Part shown: positions 8,199 through 17,079 of the stretch, piece after piece
Position numbering within the stretch: position 1 is the stretch's first letter
Layout of the letters: every line of letters begins with the position of its first letter
NCBI RefSeq assembly: GCF_015687175.1
Contig: NZ_JADPQG010000009.1
Coordinates: 1 to 64,000 of the forward strand
Length of the DNA stretch: 64,000 nucleotides
Direction of reading: 5' to 3'
From: Reinekea sp. G2M2-21
Lineage (GTDB): Bacteria; Pseudomonadota; Gammaproteobacteria; Pseudomonadales; Natronospirillaceae
Made by a program: the position numbers and the translations under genes
Notes under the pieces: model-generated
What the model was told of the DNA's origin: nothing
The model's database searches: none
What the model saw: the letters and a program-made list of their open reading frames with translations, nothing else

Positions 8199-9365
8199 AT
8201 GACTCTACTGAACAGAAATCATCCGCTGGCCATTCTGTTGGCTGGCATCCTGGCGTTAATTGTTGGAGTGGGGGCTGCGCGCTTTGCCTTCACAGCGCTG
8301 CTGCCGGCGATGCTCGAAACCACACTTTCACTTCCATTCGCAGGGCTTTTGGCCAGTGTGAATTATCTGGGCTACCTCTCCGGTGCCATATTCGCGATTT
8401 TCTTGAAAGACCTGCACGCCAAGGTTCGATTTTTTCGGCTCGGCATGTTGATCTGTGTCGTTACGACGTTGGTACTGGCCGTCACCACTTCGGAAGTGGT
8501 CTGGTTGGTGTCGCGGGTGGTCGCGGGCTTTGGCGCAGCCATGGCGCTGGTCGTGGGTTCGGCCATTGTGATGACCAAACTGAACATGGCGGATAAAACC
8601 AAGGCTATGGGTATTCATTTTTCAGGCATTGGTTTGTCCATTGTGGTGACAGATTTGATTGGTCGTTTGGTGGGTCTTATGGGAGGTTCGTGGCAAGACG
8701 CCTGGTTGGTCAACGCGTTGGTCGCTGCCATCGCGGCCAGTTATGCCGTGTATGGTTTGTCAGTGAACGAATCAAAGCCTACAGGAACCGTAGTCGCAAA
8801 GTTTGATTTTACGGCGCTGAACAGCACGGTGGTCGTGTTGATGTTTGCTTATTTTACCGAAGGTTTGGGTATGGTGGTGCAGGGCACCTTTCTGCCCGAC
8901 ATCATCAATTCATTGGAGGGGCTGGAAGGTTTCGGCGGCTATGGTTGGACCGTGGTCGGGTTGGCCGGAGTACCATCGTGTATTTTGTGGATGCGCGCGG
9001 CTCATCGTTTCGGCAGCGTAAATATCATCGTCCTGACGATGGTGTTGCAGGTAATTGGCTTATTGATTCCGGTATTGACCACTAACATATGGTTAAACCT
9101 TTTCTCCGGGTTACTTTTCGGGGGAACGTTTGTCGCGTTGGTCGCCCTGTTTATGACACTGGGCGGAAGTATGACCAGCCACCCGGTCATCGTCATGGGG
9201 GCGATTACCACCGCCTATGGTATTGGGCAGGTCACCGGCCCACTGTATGCCGTGGCGTTAACAACAGCGCAAGGTTCTTACAACGCAACCCTGCTGTTGA
9301 CGGCGGCGATGGTTTTACTGGGCGCCTCAATGATGTGGATAACTCGGCAGCGGTTTCGGAAATGA
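8199..9365 (+). CDS. MFS transporter, YbfB/YjiJ-like
   Basis: This is a 388-residue integral membrane protein with about 12 hydrophobic helices. The N-terminus (LLAGILALIVGVGAARFAFTALLPAM) followed by NYLGYLSGA is typical of the YbfB/YjiJ branch of the major facilitator superfamily. ATG 8199 is preferred over an in-frame ATG at 8127, because family members begin just before the first helix. The ribosome-binding site is weak. The substrate is unknown. The divergent ArsR-type gene is the likely regulator. Confidence 0.85.
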   Translation: MTLLNRNHPLAILLAGILALIVGVGAARFAFTALLPAMLETTLSLPFAGLLASVNYLGYLSGAIFAIFLKDLHAKVRFFRLGMLICVVTTLVLAVTTSEVVWLVSRVVAGFGAAMALVVGSAIVMTKLNMADKTKAMGIHFSGIGLSIVVTDLIGRLVGLMGGSWQDAWLVNALVAAIAASYAVYGLSVNESKPTGTVVAKFDFTALNSTVVVLMFAYFTEGLGMVVQGTFLPDIINSLEGLEGFGGYGWTVVGLAGVPSCILWMRAAHRFGSVNIIVLTMVLQVIGLLIPVLTTNIWLNLFSGLLFGGTFVALVALFMTLGGSMTSHPVIVMGAITTAYGIGQVTGPLYAVALTTAQGSYNATLLLTAAMVLLGASMMWITRQRFRK

Positions 9366-9459
9366 GTGTTTTGGTTGTAGGTGTTTATTGGATGGCCCGA
9401 GTTGCTGCTTACGATCGCTTTCTTACTCAAACGTTCTAATCCTTGCGAGTTAGTAAACC

Positions 9460-10371
9460 TCACCTCTCCAAACCAATTTCCTGTTCCAGAAAACGCAAAA
9501 ACACGTCGAGCTTTGGCGATAGCTGGCGGCGTTGATGGTAAAACGCATAACGGTTGATGTCCGGTTGTTGAAAGTCGGGCAATAGCCTTACCAGGCGTCC
9601 ATCGGTTAAGGCATCTTCTACGTAAAACAGGTACGTGTTAATGATGCCCATACCTTGCAAGGCAGCTTCAATGGCGAGCGAAATATGATTGCTGACGTAT
9701 CGACTGGTGGCCTCGAAAAAGAGTTCCGGTTCTTCATGGCGTTGGAACCGCCAACGGTTGAACAGTTTTTTTCCACCACGATGCAGCACAAATTGATGCT
9801 TGGAAAGATGGTCAGGGTGGGTGGGTGTACCGAATTGCGCCAGGTAGGTTGGGCTGGCAACCAAAGTGGGGGTTAATGAGCGGATCGGTATGCAGAAAAG
9901 CCCGAGGTCGGTCCCGGATTTTTTGGCGCGAATGGCCACATCGAAACCTTCTTTTTTCATGTCTTTAATGTCGTTGGAGACATCCAGTTCCAGTTGAATG
10001 TCCGGGTACTGTTGCAGAAATTTAGGCAATAAGGGTCCCAGCACGTGTTCTCCGAGCGCAACCGGTGCGGTGACTCTCAACCGGCCACGCGGCGTGCCGC
10101 TAAATTGCCGAGTTTCGTTGTCCAGCTCATCCAGCTCATTAATGAGGTAACTGGCTTTCTGAAAGTAGCGCTCACCCGGTTCGGTTAAATGCATGCTGCG
10201 CGTGCTGCGTACAATCAATTGCGTGTTCAGCTCTTCTTCGAGCAGTTGCAATGCTTTGCTGATCGTCGGGCTTTTCAGTTGCAATCGCGCAGCCGCTCCA
10301 GCGAAGGAGCCTTCTTTCACCAAGGTGACGAAGATGCGCAGGCGTTGAAATTTATCGCCGGTTCGGGACAT
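9460..10371 (-). CDS. LysR-family transcriptional regulator
   Basis: This is a full-length LysR protein (303 residues). The N-terminal winged helix (LRIFVTLVKEGSFAGAAARLQLKSPTISKALQLLEEELNTQLIVRSTRSMHLTEPGERY) is followed by a substrate-binding domain with the family's GRLRVTAPVALGEHVL and FDVAIRAKK segments. It belongs to the CrgA/AaeR-like group by these motifs. It is divergent from the MFS gene starting at 10403 or a little later; the 31-100 bp between them is AT-rich and is the probable shared control region. Confidence 0.9.
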   Translation of the reverse strand: MSRTGDKFQRLRIFVTLVKEGSFAGAAARLQLKSPTISKALQLLEEELNTQLIVRSTRSMHLTEPGERYFQKASYLINELDELDNETRQFSGTPRGRLRVTAPVALGEHVLGPLLPKFLQQYPDIQLELDVSNDIKDMKKEGFDVAIRAKKSGTDLGLFCIPIRSLTPTLVASPTYLAQFGTPTHPDHLSKHQFVLHRGGKKLFNRWRFQRHEEPELFFEATSRYVSNHISLAIEAALQGMGIINTYLFYVEDALTDGRLVRLLPDFQQPDINRYAFYHQRRQLSPKLDVFLRFLEQEIGLER

Positions 10372-10402
10372 GACGGACCTTATTCATAGATTTAAGTAAC
10401 TA

Positions 10403-11686
10403 TTGAAGTTGCTGATCAGTGTATTACTAAATTTTAAGCGAGGAAATAGACTGTGCGCTCTTCTGAACCAGGTGGACTCGCCAGTGAACCCAGCTTTGTA
10501 CCTCAACCGATTTGTGACCTCTTTTGCTGACTATGGTCTGATGTTTTTAATCCCATTGTCTGTTTTTCAAATTACCGACAGCGCTGCCTTGGCGGGGTTG
10601 GCGTTTTCGATTGAGTATCTGGTCAAGGTCGCAGCCGGGCCATTAACCGGCAGTTTTGTTGACCGGATAGCGTTGGTCACTTTGCTGAACTGGGTCAATG
10701 GAGGGCGTGCGCTGACGTGTGTGGTGTGTGCAGTGTGGTTGCTGCTGGCGCCCGGCATGACGCCGTTGGTCGTACTGGCCGTATGCAATGGTGTCGGTTA
10801 TACGGTGAACTTTATGGCTCAGGAAACGTTGTTAACAGACCTGGTGCCGAAGTCACTTTTTTCTAAGGTTCAGGCGCAAGTGCAAAGTCTCGAACAGGTC
10901 GCTTTGGTTGGGTCGCCTATGGCGGCGGCAGGGTTGTTGCTGTGGGTGTCGGTTCCCTTTTTAGTCGTGGCTATAAGTGTGCTTTATGCGGTGTCGATGG
11001 CATTGTTGGCCGTCGGTATTGGTCAACGGGTTTTGCCGCCACCACCCGATCATCAAGTGCTTTTGACCAACAGCCTGAAAGATAATTTCCGTGTCGGCCA
11101 GGCGTATCTGTTGCGCTCCGGTGCGTTGCGGAAAGTGGTGGCATCGACATTTCTGATTAACCTGATTTTTGCCACATTGTTGGCGATTGGCGCCCCCGCG
11201 GTCGTCGGCGTTTTTGCCGGAACGGCAGCGGACTATGCTCAGCTTCAGGCTGCTGGTGCCATCGCGGCAGTCGGAGTTCTGTTACTGTTGTCCCGCTATT
11301 CTCATTGGCTCACGTCAACAGGGTGGGGCCGGGTATCGTTTGTCATGATGTCGCTCGGCGGCTTGGTGGCCAGTTTGGCGCAGCACTATGTGCTTTTCTT
11401 GCTGGGGGCCGTTTTGGTGTTGGCGTTCGATGGTATGTTCAGTGTGTATATTCGAACCCGGCGCATGGAAATTATCGCCCGGCGGGACTACGGCAAAGCG
11501 ATGGGGTTGTTAATGGTGGTGAATAACTTGAGTAAACCGGTTTCAGGTTTGCTGGTATTTGCCTTGTCTGGGTGGCTGTCGGTGCAACAGGTTCTATTGC
11601 TTTCAACGTTGATGGCAATTGGTTGTATTTTGGGGTTTCGGTTGTTGGTTGCGTCGGAACCAGTGCCGGTTTTCAGTCAGACCTAG
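10403..11686 (+). CDS. MFS transporter
   Basis: This membrane protein of up to 427 residues has 10-12 hydrophobic segments. It matches the Enterobactin/MefA-like MFS type (NRFVTSFADYGLMFLIPL, LAGLAFSIEYLVKVAAGPLTG, VDRIALVTLL). The start is uncertain: TTG 10403 gives 23-27 extra residues, while GTG 10472 or GTG 10484 begins closer to the first helix. The divergent LysR gene is the probable regulator. The substrate is unknown. Confidence 0.85.
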   Translation: MKLLISVLLNFKRGNRLCALLNQVDSPVNPALYLNRFVTSFADYGLMFLIPLSVFQITDSAALAGLAFSIEYLVKVAAGPLTGSFVDRIALVTLLNWVNGGRALTCVVCAVWLLLAPGMTPLVVLAVCNGVGYTVNFMAQETLLTDLVPKSLFSKVQAQVQSLEQVALVGSPMAAAGLLLWVSVPFLVVAISVLYAVSMALLAVGIGQRVLPPPPDHQVLLTNSLKDNFRVGQAYLLRSGALRKVVASTFLINLIFATLLAIGAPAVVGVFAGTAADYAQLQAAGAIAAVGVLLLLSRYSHWLTSTGWGRVSFVMMSLGGLVASLAQHYVLFLLGAVLVLAFDGMFSVYIRTRRMEIIARRDYGKAMGLLMVVNNLSKPVSGLLVFALSGWLSVQQVLLLSTLMAIGCILGFRLLVASEPVPVFSQT

Positions 11687-11796
11687 CGCGTTCAAATATA
11701 CCCTGGATTTCCTTTGGAAAAGGGGTCAGCCTTTGTTGACTGCCCCTACCGTAAGTCTAAAACAACATGTCTGCCTTAGCGCAGATACCCTGCTTT

Positions 11797-13641
11797 TCAG
11801 TTTTCGGTGCAAGCTCCGCGCGCTCTGACTCGATAGCCGATAAGGAGCGGTAAGCACAGCAACATCAGGTACGAGAATGCGCCGATGTTAATTTGGGTTC
11901 CGGTTTCGTTGTCCGCCGAGTCACTTGAGTCATCCGAGTTTGCATCGCCGTTATCTGCGTCGTTATCGGAATTGTCAGCGTTATCGGAATCACTGTCACC
12001 ACTGTCACCATTGTCACTGTTGTCGCCATCATCCGGTGCATCGGCATCATCTTGGCTACGCAAATAGGTTTCAAATTCGGCGACAGTGGGTGTGTTGTTG
12101 GACGTTAGGATAATAAAGTCAACTTTGGCCAGTGTTGTCTCGGCAAAGGTGATTTCTCCTGCACCGGTTCCGCTGGCAAGCAAAGCTTCGGTATCGTTAT
12201 TAACCAGTTGCCAATCCAGAATGTTGCCTTTGTAGTCGGCCGCTTCACGGATAATCACAGTATTTAACGTAACGTCGGTTGGCCATTTAATCGAAATTCG
12301 GCCGTCGGCGGCTGTGGGTGCCCAAAAGGTTTCCAGCTCTCCGTCGCGGACACTGCCAAAACTTCCCATACCTTTACTGGAGCCGTCAGAACCGGCACCG
12401 ATAGACAAGTTAACGTCGGTTGGCGTTTCCGGATCGGTTGGATCGGTTGGATCGGTTGGATCTGTTGGATCAGTTGGATCGGTTGGATCAGTTGGATCGG
12501 TTGGATCAGTTGGATCGGTTGGATCGGTTGGATCAGTTGGATCAGTTGGGTCGGGCTGGCCTGTGACGCCACATTCACCATCGGAAACCAGCAATCCATT
12601 ACCAGAACCGGCGCTACGCGAAACAATAGTGCGGACGCAAGCTGTGTCATCTAACTGATAGGTATAAGGGATTGTGATAGTAGTGGTCGAAACGGGATTC
12701 GGTCCGGCGGGATGTTCGTTCTCGCTGTCTTTCCAGGTAACATTTTCGAACATATTGCCGCTGATTTCCCAATAACCCATTTTATCTGTATAGAAGGTAC
12801 CGATGGGGTTCTGAGCATCTTGGAAATAGTTATTTTCCGCTTTCATCTTGCCGCCAATTCGCGGATTCATTCCGGATTTGCTGATGTGATGATAGTAGTT
12901 GTTGTAGGCGTGAGCCGTTCCGTGACGCAGTAACGGCGTGCGGGAGTCGATGTGTTCATAGTAGTTGTGGTGAAAGGTGACATAGGTGTTGTTGTCATCA
13001 CTGTCACTGGATCCAATCAAACCGCCCCGACCAGAATGGTGCAGGTAGTTATAGGACACAGTGACGTACTGGGTTGTGGCTTTCATGTCTATTAGTGAGT
13101 CATAGCCATCGCTTTCCCCGCCGGAGGCTTCCAGTTCGTTGTGGTCGATCCAGACATTGAACACATTGGATTCCATACCGATGGCATCGCCCCCGTTAGA
13201 CGTAGGTGAACCACTCTTTTTTACGTTACGGATGTGGACATTTTGAATGATGATATTGGATGTATCGCGAAGATGAATACCTATCTCATCGAACAAGGCA
13301 TTATCGTCAACGCCGATGAGCGAGATGTTTTTCACCCCCTTGAATTGAATTTCTTCACCGGTGGTATCGCAATTACCGCTGACTTTCTGGGTATTCTCGT
13401 GGTTGATGGTGCCGTTTACATAAATGATCAGCGGTGTCTCTTTGCTGGCGCGCTGACACATAGCTTGGTTAATTTCGGTACCGGTGCTGGCATAGACGGT
13501 CTGTCCGCCTTCGCCACCTGTGGTGCCACCATTAAGCGTCGCGAAACCTTCCAGCGGTGCTGCGACGGCGGCCGTCGCCCACAGTAACCCGCCCAGTAGT
13601 GGCAATCGCGTATAAGTTGAGAAATTGAAGTGACAGGTCAT
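11797..13641 (-). CDS. Secreted multidomain pectate lyase, polysaccharide lyase family 1
   Basis: The 614-residue protein has a signal peptide (to about residue 28) and a PL1 parallel beta-helix (about 35-355) with VWIDHNELEA, YDSLIDMKATTQYVTVSYNYLHHSGRGGLIGSSDSDD (Ca-binding and substrate motifs) and RTPLLRHGTAHAYNNYY (catalytic Arg region). A (PTD)n linker (about 365-404) follows, then a ~120-residue discoidin/F5-8C-like beta domain with WPTDVTLNTVIIREAADYKGNILDW. After that come a D/N/S-rich spacer (about 535-590) and a C-terminal hydrophobic helix ending in basic residues. This tail resembles surface-sorting tails of the GlyGly-CTERM kind, but lacks a clear GG. It cleaves polygalacturonate by beta-elimination, probably at the cell surface. 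Confidence 0.9.
   Translation of the reverse strand: MTCHFNFSTYTRLPLLGGLLWATAAVAAPLEGFATLNGGTTGGEGGQTVYASTGTEINQAMCQRASKETPLIIYVNGTINHENTQKVSGNCDTTGEEIQFKGVKNISLIGVDDNALFDEIGIHLRDTSNIIIQNVHIRNVKKSGSPTSNGGDAIGMESNVFNVWIDHNELEASGGESDGYDSLIDMKATTQYVTVSYNYLHHSGRGGLIGSSDSDDNNTYVTFHHNYYEHIDSRTPLLRHGTAHAYNNYYHHISKSGMNPRIGGKMKAENNYFQDAQNPIGTFYTDKMGYWEISGNMFENVTWKDSENEHPAGPNPVSTTTITIPYTYQLDDTACVRTIVSRSAGSGNGLLVSDGECGVTGQPDPTDPTDPTDPTDPTDPTDPTDPTDPTDPTDPTDPTDPTDPETPTDVNLSIGAGSDGSSKGMGSFGSVRDGELETFWAPTAADGRISIKWPTDVTLNTVIIREAADYKGNILDWQLVNNDTEALLASGTGAGEITFAETTLAKVDFIILTSNNTPTVAEFETYLRSQDDADAPDDGDNSDNGDSGDSDSDNADNSDNDADNGDANSDDSSDSADNETGTQINIGAFSYLMLLCLPLLIGYRVRARGACTEN
12431..12547 (-). repeat. 13 tandem 9-bp units encoding the PTD linker
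   Basis: Thirteen perfect-length 9-base units (GGATCGGTT or GGATCAGTT on the plus strand, differing only at position 6) encode Pro-Thr-Asp repeats in the pectate lyase. The unit number is likely to vary between strains by slippage. The units have no spacers, so this is not a CRISPR array. Confidence 0.95.
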
Positions 13642-13928
13642 GATCTGTATTAAATCCTTTTTAAAGTTTGAAGCTTTGGTGGTGTTAGTGCTTGCATATA
13701 GAGCAAGTTAACAGTACCGGACACAGGCTGAAAAGAAATTGGATATTCCTTGAAATACCAATTGGTTAACGTTATGACAGTATGAATATTCCAAATAGGT
13801 ACATGGTTAACAGTCAATGTGTGAACTCAGGTATGTTTTTGGTTTGAGCATGCGTTGAGGCATTCCTAGTAAAAAGCGGTAACCATTCAAATTGACAACG
13901 AAACCACTGAGGCACAGAATGCTGTTTT

Positions 13929-13994
13929 CCCAGTCGTCTTGCACGCAGCTAGCACACGCGCAGAGATCGACGGACTTTTTAGAGGTACCCTTAA
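13929..13994 (+). repeat. MITE-2 right-end fragment
   Basis: From about 13929 to 13994 the sequence matches the right end of MITE-2 (CGCAGAGATCGACGGACTTTTT... then TACCCTTAA) found at 19971-20023 and, inverted, at 39812-39870. The left end is absent. The terminal TTAA lies only 2 bases before the ATG of the next gene, so the repeat forms that gene's 5' leader. Confidence 0.75.
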
Positions 13995-13996
13995 GT

Positions 13997-14344
13997 ATGT
14001 ACTACGCATTGAAGGTAATGGTGACAACTCTGTTGATAGTGGTGATTTCTGAAGTGTCTAAACGCAGTTCCCTGGTCGGTGCCGTGTTAGCGTCGGTACC
14101 CCTGATCTCTGTCATGGCGATACTCTGGCTGTATATCGACACCAAAGATGTGGAGAAAGTCAGTGCGCTGGCGGTAAGTGTGTTCTGGCTGGTGTTGCCG
14201 TCACTGGTGTTGTTTGTGATGTTACCGCTACTGTTGAAAAGCGGTTGGGGTTTTTATCTGAGTTTAGGAGTGTCGGTATCGGCAACGATTGTCAGTTACT
14301 TCATTATGTTGGTGGTGCTTAAAAAACTGGGTATTCAGCTTTAA
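13997..14344 (+). CDS. DUF3147-family small membrane protein
   Basis: This is a 115-residue hydrophobic protein with four predicted membrane helices. The signature SEVSKRSSLVGAVLASVPLISVMAILWLYIDT followed by VFWLVLPSLVLFVMLPLLLKSG is characteristic of DUF3147. ATG 13997 is chosen because homologues start at this point; upstream codons come from the MITE-2 end. The insertion has replaced the native upstream region, leaving only a weak AGGT as a possible ribosome-binding site. The function of the family is unknown. Confidence 0.8.
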   Translation: MYYALKVMVTTLLIVVISEVSKRSSLVGAVLASVPLISVMAILWLYIDTKDVEKVSALAVSVFWLVLPSLVLFVMLPLLLKSGWGFYLSLGVSVSATIVSYFIMLVVLKKLGIQL

Positions 14345-14376
14345 CGCGTATGATCGTTCTTCTTAGAAGGCTTCCT

Positions 14377-14643
14377 TGGACGCCTCCGAATAATTACTAT
14401 CTGCTTCAGCGGGTACAGAAATACGAAAATTTCAAGCCACGCTCTGCAGTCTATAACCTGTCACTTGGTCAAGGGCGTAACAAAAAAAATTACGATTTCA
14501 GTCCCGCTCCTGGTGCTTCCAGATCAATGGCTGCGTATTGCTATGCGTTTTAAAAAGGACTGGCCATTCACTGCTATACACACCTCGCTCGTCACTCGTT
14601 ATGAAAGGGCTGAGTTGATTAAAATGAATCGGAGCTGGCTTAG
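14377..14643 (+). repeat. MITE-1, diverged full-length copy
   Basis: This is about 267 bp and can be aligned from end to end with the copy at 14741-15007 (CTCCGAATAATT at the left, TTCAGTCCCGCTC in the middle, ATGAATCGGAGCTGGCTTA at the right), but with many substitutions. Open frames across it are not genes. It lies in tandem with, and about 100 bp before, the better preserved copy. Confidence 0.7.
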
Positions 14644-14740
14644 TGTTCTTAGTTTAGTAAGGAAATTCTATTGCACTGCGCATAGACTGGGATCAGATGT
14701 AGTGCGTAAAGCATACGCCGATTGTCTGGTAGAAGTCTTT

Positions 14741-15007
14741 AGGGCAACTCTGAATAATTGCTATCTACCTCAGCGGGTGAAGAAATGCGTAAAGTTCGAG
14801 ACAAGTTCTGCAGGCAATATTCATTTTCTTGGCAAAGAGCTTAACAAAGAAATTTGCCATTTCAGCCTCGCCCTCCGGGACCTTCAGATCGATGACTGAG
14901 CTTTGTTGTGTGTTTTGAAAAGGACTCGCCATTCCCTGCAACACACGCCTCGCTCATCCTTCGATCTGATAGGTCTGAGGTGATTTGAATTAATCAGAGT
15001 TGCCTTA
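14741..15007 (+). repeat. MITE-1, full-length copy
   Basis: This 267-bp element is bounded by imperfect inverted ends: AGGGCAACTCTGAATAATT at the left and AATTAATCAGAGTTGCCTTA at the right. The flanks read TTTAG at the left edge and TTAG at the right edge, which may be a short target duplication. No protein is encoded. Copies or pieces occur at 6256, 14377, 19569 and 61935. Confidence 0.85.
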
Positions 15008-15047
15008 GGTCTCAATAGTCACTGAATACAGTACCCGGAAGGATGTT

Positions 15048-15584
15048 ATGAAAATCATTTGGTTACACGGCGCACCGGCTGCCGGAAAATTGACCGTCGC
15101 TAAATGCCTGAAAGACGAATACGATTTTAAACTTTTGCATAATCACCTGACCATCGACGTCAGCCTCGCGATTTACGATGCGTTTGGTGAAAAGGATTTC
15201 TTTGACTTTACCGATATACTGCGACGAAAGGTGATCGCCAAGGCGAAAGAACTAGGCGTCGGCTGTTTGGTACTGACATCCATGACGTGTAATCAGTCAG
15301 ATACTGTCGAGATTAAAACCTTTCTGGACTTTTTTGCTGAACAGGGTATTGAAGTGTACCCGGTGCATTTAACGACCACCCCCGACATTTTACGGGCACG
15401 TTGTGTTACCGAAGAACGGGTAAACTCGAGTAAGTTATCAGATGCTGCCAAATTACAGGAGATACTTGATGAGATGCCGTTTATCCCAATTGCGCATGAG
15501 AATACGCTATCCATTGATAACTCAGCATTAGAGCCTATCGAAGTCGCTAAAATGATTGTCGAGCGGATTGGGCTGTCGGGATGA
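15048..15584 (+). CDS. P-loop nucleotide kinase-like AAA ATPase
   Basis: The 178-residue protein starts with a Walker A motif (LHGAPAAGKLT, residues 5-15), in which Leu follows the Lys where Ser or Thr is usual. A hydrophobic Walker B-like strand (VGCLVLTSMTCN, about 67-78) follows, with a lid-type segment (LRARCVTEERVNSSK). It resembles shikimate-kinase or chloramphenicol-phosphotransferase-like small kinases; the substrate is unknown. Its stop overlaps the start of the Nudix gene (ATGA), so the two are translationally coupled. Confidence 0.8.
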   Translation: MKIIWLHGAPAAGKLTVAKCLKDEYDFKLLHNHLTIDVSLAIYDAFGEKDFFDFTDILRRKVIAKAKELGVGCLVLTSMTCNQSDTVEIKTFLDFFAEQGIEVYPVHLTTTPDILRARCVTEERVNSSKLSDAAKLQEILDEMPFIPIAHENTLSIDNSALEPIEVAKMIVERIGLSG

Positions 15585-16012
15585 GAGCGCCATTTCAAGT
15601 TATCGTTTTTCCATATCGTACAGAAGAAAGAACTCTGAAGGTGTTAATCGGTAAACGGGCCGATGACGGCACTTGGCAAGCCATCTCTGGAGGGGGTGAA
15701 AATACTGAGACTCCATTGGAAGCCGCTAAACGTGAACTTATGGAAGAATCGAACCTGACTGGTGAGCATTGGCAGCAATTGGACAGCAGAACAATGCTGC
15801 CGAAAGTTCACTATGCCGGACACGAGGCATGGGGCGATGATGTTTTTGTCATTCCTGAATACGCGTTTGCTGTCGAAACCTACGGGTTAGAAGTGATTTC
15901 CTATGAGCACGCTGAGCTTCGTTGGGTTGATGTTGCAACCGCACACGCACTGCTTAAATACGATTCCAATAAGGTTGCGCTTTGGGAGCTATGCCAAAGG
16001 GTTATGGTCTGA
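15581..16012 (+). CDS. Nudix hydrolase
   Basis: The 143-residue protein has a complete Nudix box (GGGENTETPLEAAKRELMEES, about residues 36-56: G-x5-E-x7-R-E-x2-E-E). It would hydrolyse a nucleoside diphosphate linked to another group; the substrate is not predictable, although dATP/dihydroneopterin-triphosphate pyrophosphatases are similar in size. It starts with ATG 15581 overlapping the stop of the kinase gene by 4 bases, implying one operon. Confidence 0.9.
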   Translation: MRAPFQVIVFPYRTEERTLKVLIGKRADDGTWQAISGGGENTETPLEAAKRELMEESNLTGEHWQQLDSRTMLPKVHYAGHEAWGDDVFVIPEYAFAVETYGLEVISYEHAELRWVDVATAHALLKYDSNKVALWELCQRVMV

Positions 16013-16068
16013 AACCCCATATTGATTCGGTTATCTGTTCAATCCAAAAACCAGTTTACATGATAACG

Positions 16069-17079
16069 TCAGGATAACTCCGGCAGTACACAGGTAACAT
16101 CGCCAGTGCGCAAACCATTCCAGTTTTTCAGAGTGACCTGCCGGTAAGGCACTAAATGTTTTGAGTCGACATGATCTGTTGCGCCGACTAAATCGAGCAG
16201 GGCGGTCATCACCGATTCCGCACCCCGCGCGGCACCATCTTCACATTTCAATGCAATGGCCAGTTTTAAATCCGGAATAGCCGCAATGTAAACACCTTCC
16301 GCGCCCACTTTTAAAAACACCCTGCTGCCCAATACACCCATCATGTCAGTGCAGTAGCGTTCGGTTCCTGCCACCATAAACGGATTATCGACGACCGCCT
16401 GAAATAACTTTTGACAGGCCTTCTTGCTGTTATCGGCTAACCCTACCGGGTCTGCGAACTTGGCAAAACCCAAGGCAAGGTTAGGCAGTGGAATCGCCCA
16501 GGTGGGCGCAGAGCATCCATCAGGTGACCAAGGTGCCTGTTCAAAATCACATTCACACATTTGCGCCATGGTTTGCGCTATTTTCTGCTGTACCGGGTGA
16601 TCGATGTTTATGTAATGGCGATTATCGGCGTTCATTAGTTTGGCTAACGCCAACATACCCGCGTGTTTGCCGGAACAATTGTTGTGTAGATTGTTCGGCG
16701 TCTGCCCGGCACGTGCTAACGCGTAACCGGCTTGTACGCGCATGGGCCAATGATGGCCACATTCAAAGTCGTGCAGATGCATTCCGAGTTTGGTCAGCAT
16801 CGCTTGCACGGTTGCCGTATGTTTTTCCTCGCCATTGTGCGAGGCGCACATAATGGCTATTTCTTCATCGGTAAACTGAAAGTGTTCGGCACCACCCAAC
16901 TCCATGAACGCAAGGGCTTGCAACGCCTTAATGGCACTGCGGGGATAAACCGGCGATTGCATGTCGCCCCAGCTGTGTAATTGACGACCATCCGAAGATA
17001 GGATGACCGCGTGAATACGGTGTTTAGATTCCACGATACCGCCTCGGCTTACGTGGACAGAAATAACAGGGTTACCCAT
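16069..17079 (-). CDS. Asparaginase (thermolabile L-asparaginase type, PF06089-like)
   Basis: The 336-residue protein matches this family through the N-terminal RGGIVESKHRIHAVI, SPVYPRSAIKALQALAFME, CASHNGEEKHTATVQAML and NNCSGKHAGMLALAK segments, which carry the conserved Ser, His, Asn and Lys of the family. It would convert L-asparagine to aspartate and ammonia in the cytoplasm. Length is normal for the family, and there is no signal peptide. It is a single gene with long non-coding DNA upstream. Confidence 0.88.
   Translation of the reverse strand: MGNPVISVHVSRGGIVESKHRIHAVILSSDGRQLHSWGDMQSPVYPRSAIKALQALAFMELGGAEHFQFTDEEIAIMCASHNGEEKHTATVQAMLTKLGMHLHDFECGHHWPMRVQAGYALARAGQTPNNLHNNCSGKHAGMLALAKLMNADNRHYINIDHPVQQKIAQTMAQMCECDFEQAPWSPDGCSAPTWAIPLPNLALGFAKFADPVGLADNSKKACQKLFQAVVDNPFMVAGTERYCTDMMGVLGSRVFLKVGAEGVYIAAIPDLKLAIALKCEDGAARGAESVMTALLDLVGATDHVDSKHLVPYRQVTLKNWNGLRTGDVTCVLPELS

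Noticed and set aside
12431-12547. CRISPR-like tandem repeats
   Set aside because: Nine-base units are contiguous with no spacers and encode a PTD linker.
12264-12658. Long frames on both strands over the 9-bp repeats
   Set aside because: They arise because a 9-bp repeat without stop codons keeps all related frames open; the pectate lyase frame is the coding one.
14350-14899. Two overlapping ORFs (about 67 and 144 codons)
   Set aside because: Both lie in MITE-1 copies; similar frames appear in other copies without conservation as protein.
13997-15010. An insertion sequence with transposase
   Set aside because: The repeats are under 300 bp, with no transposase-like protein in any frame.
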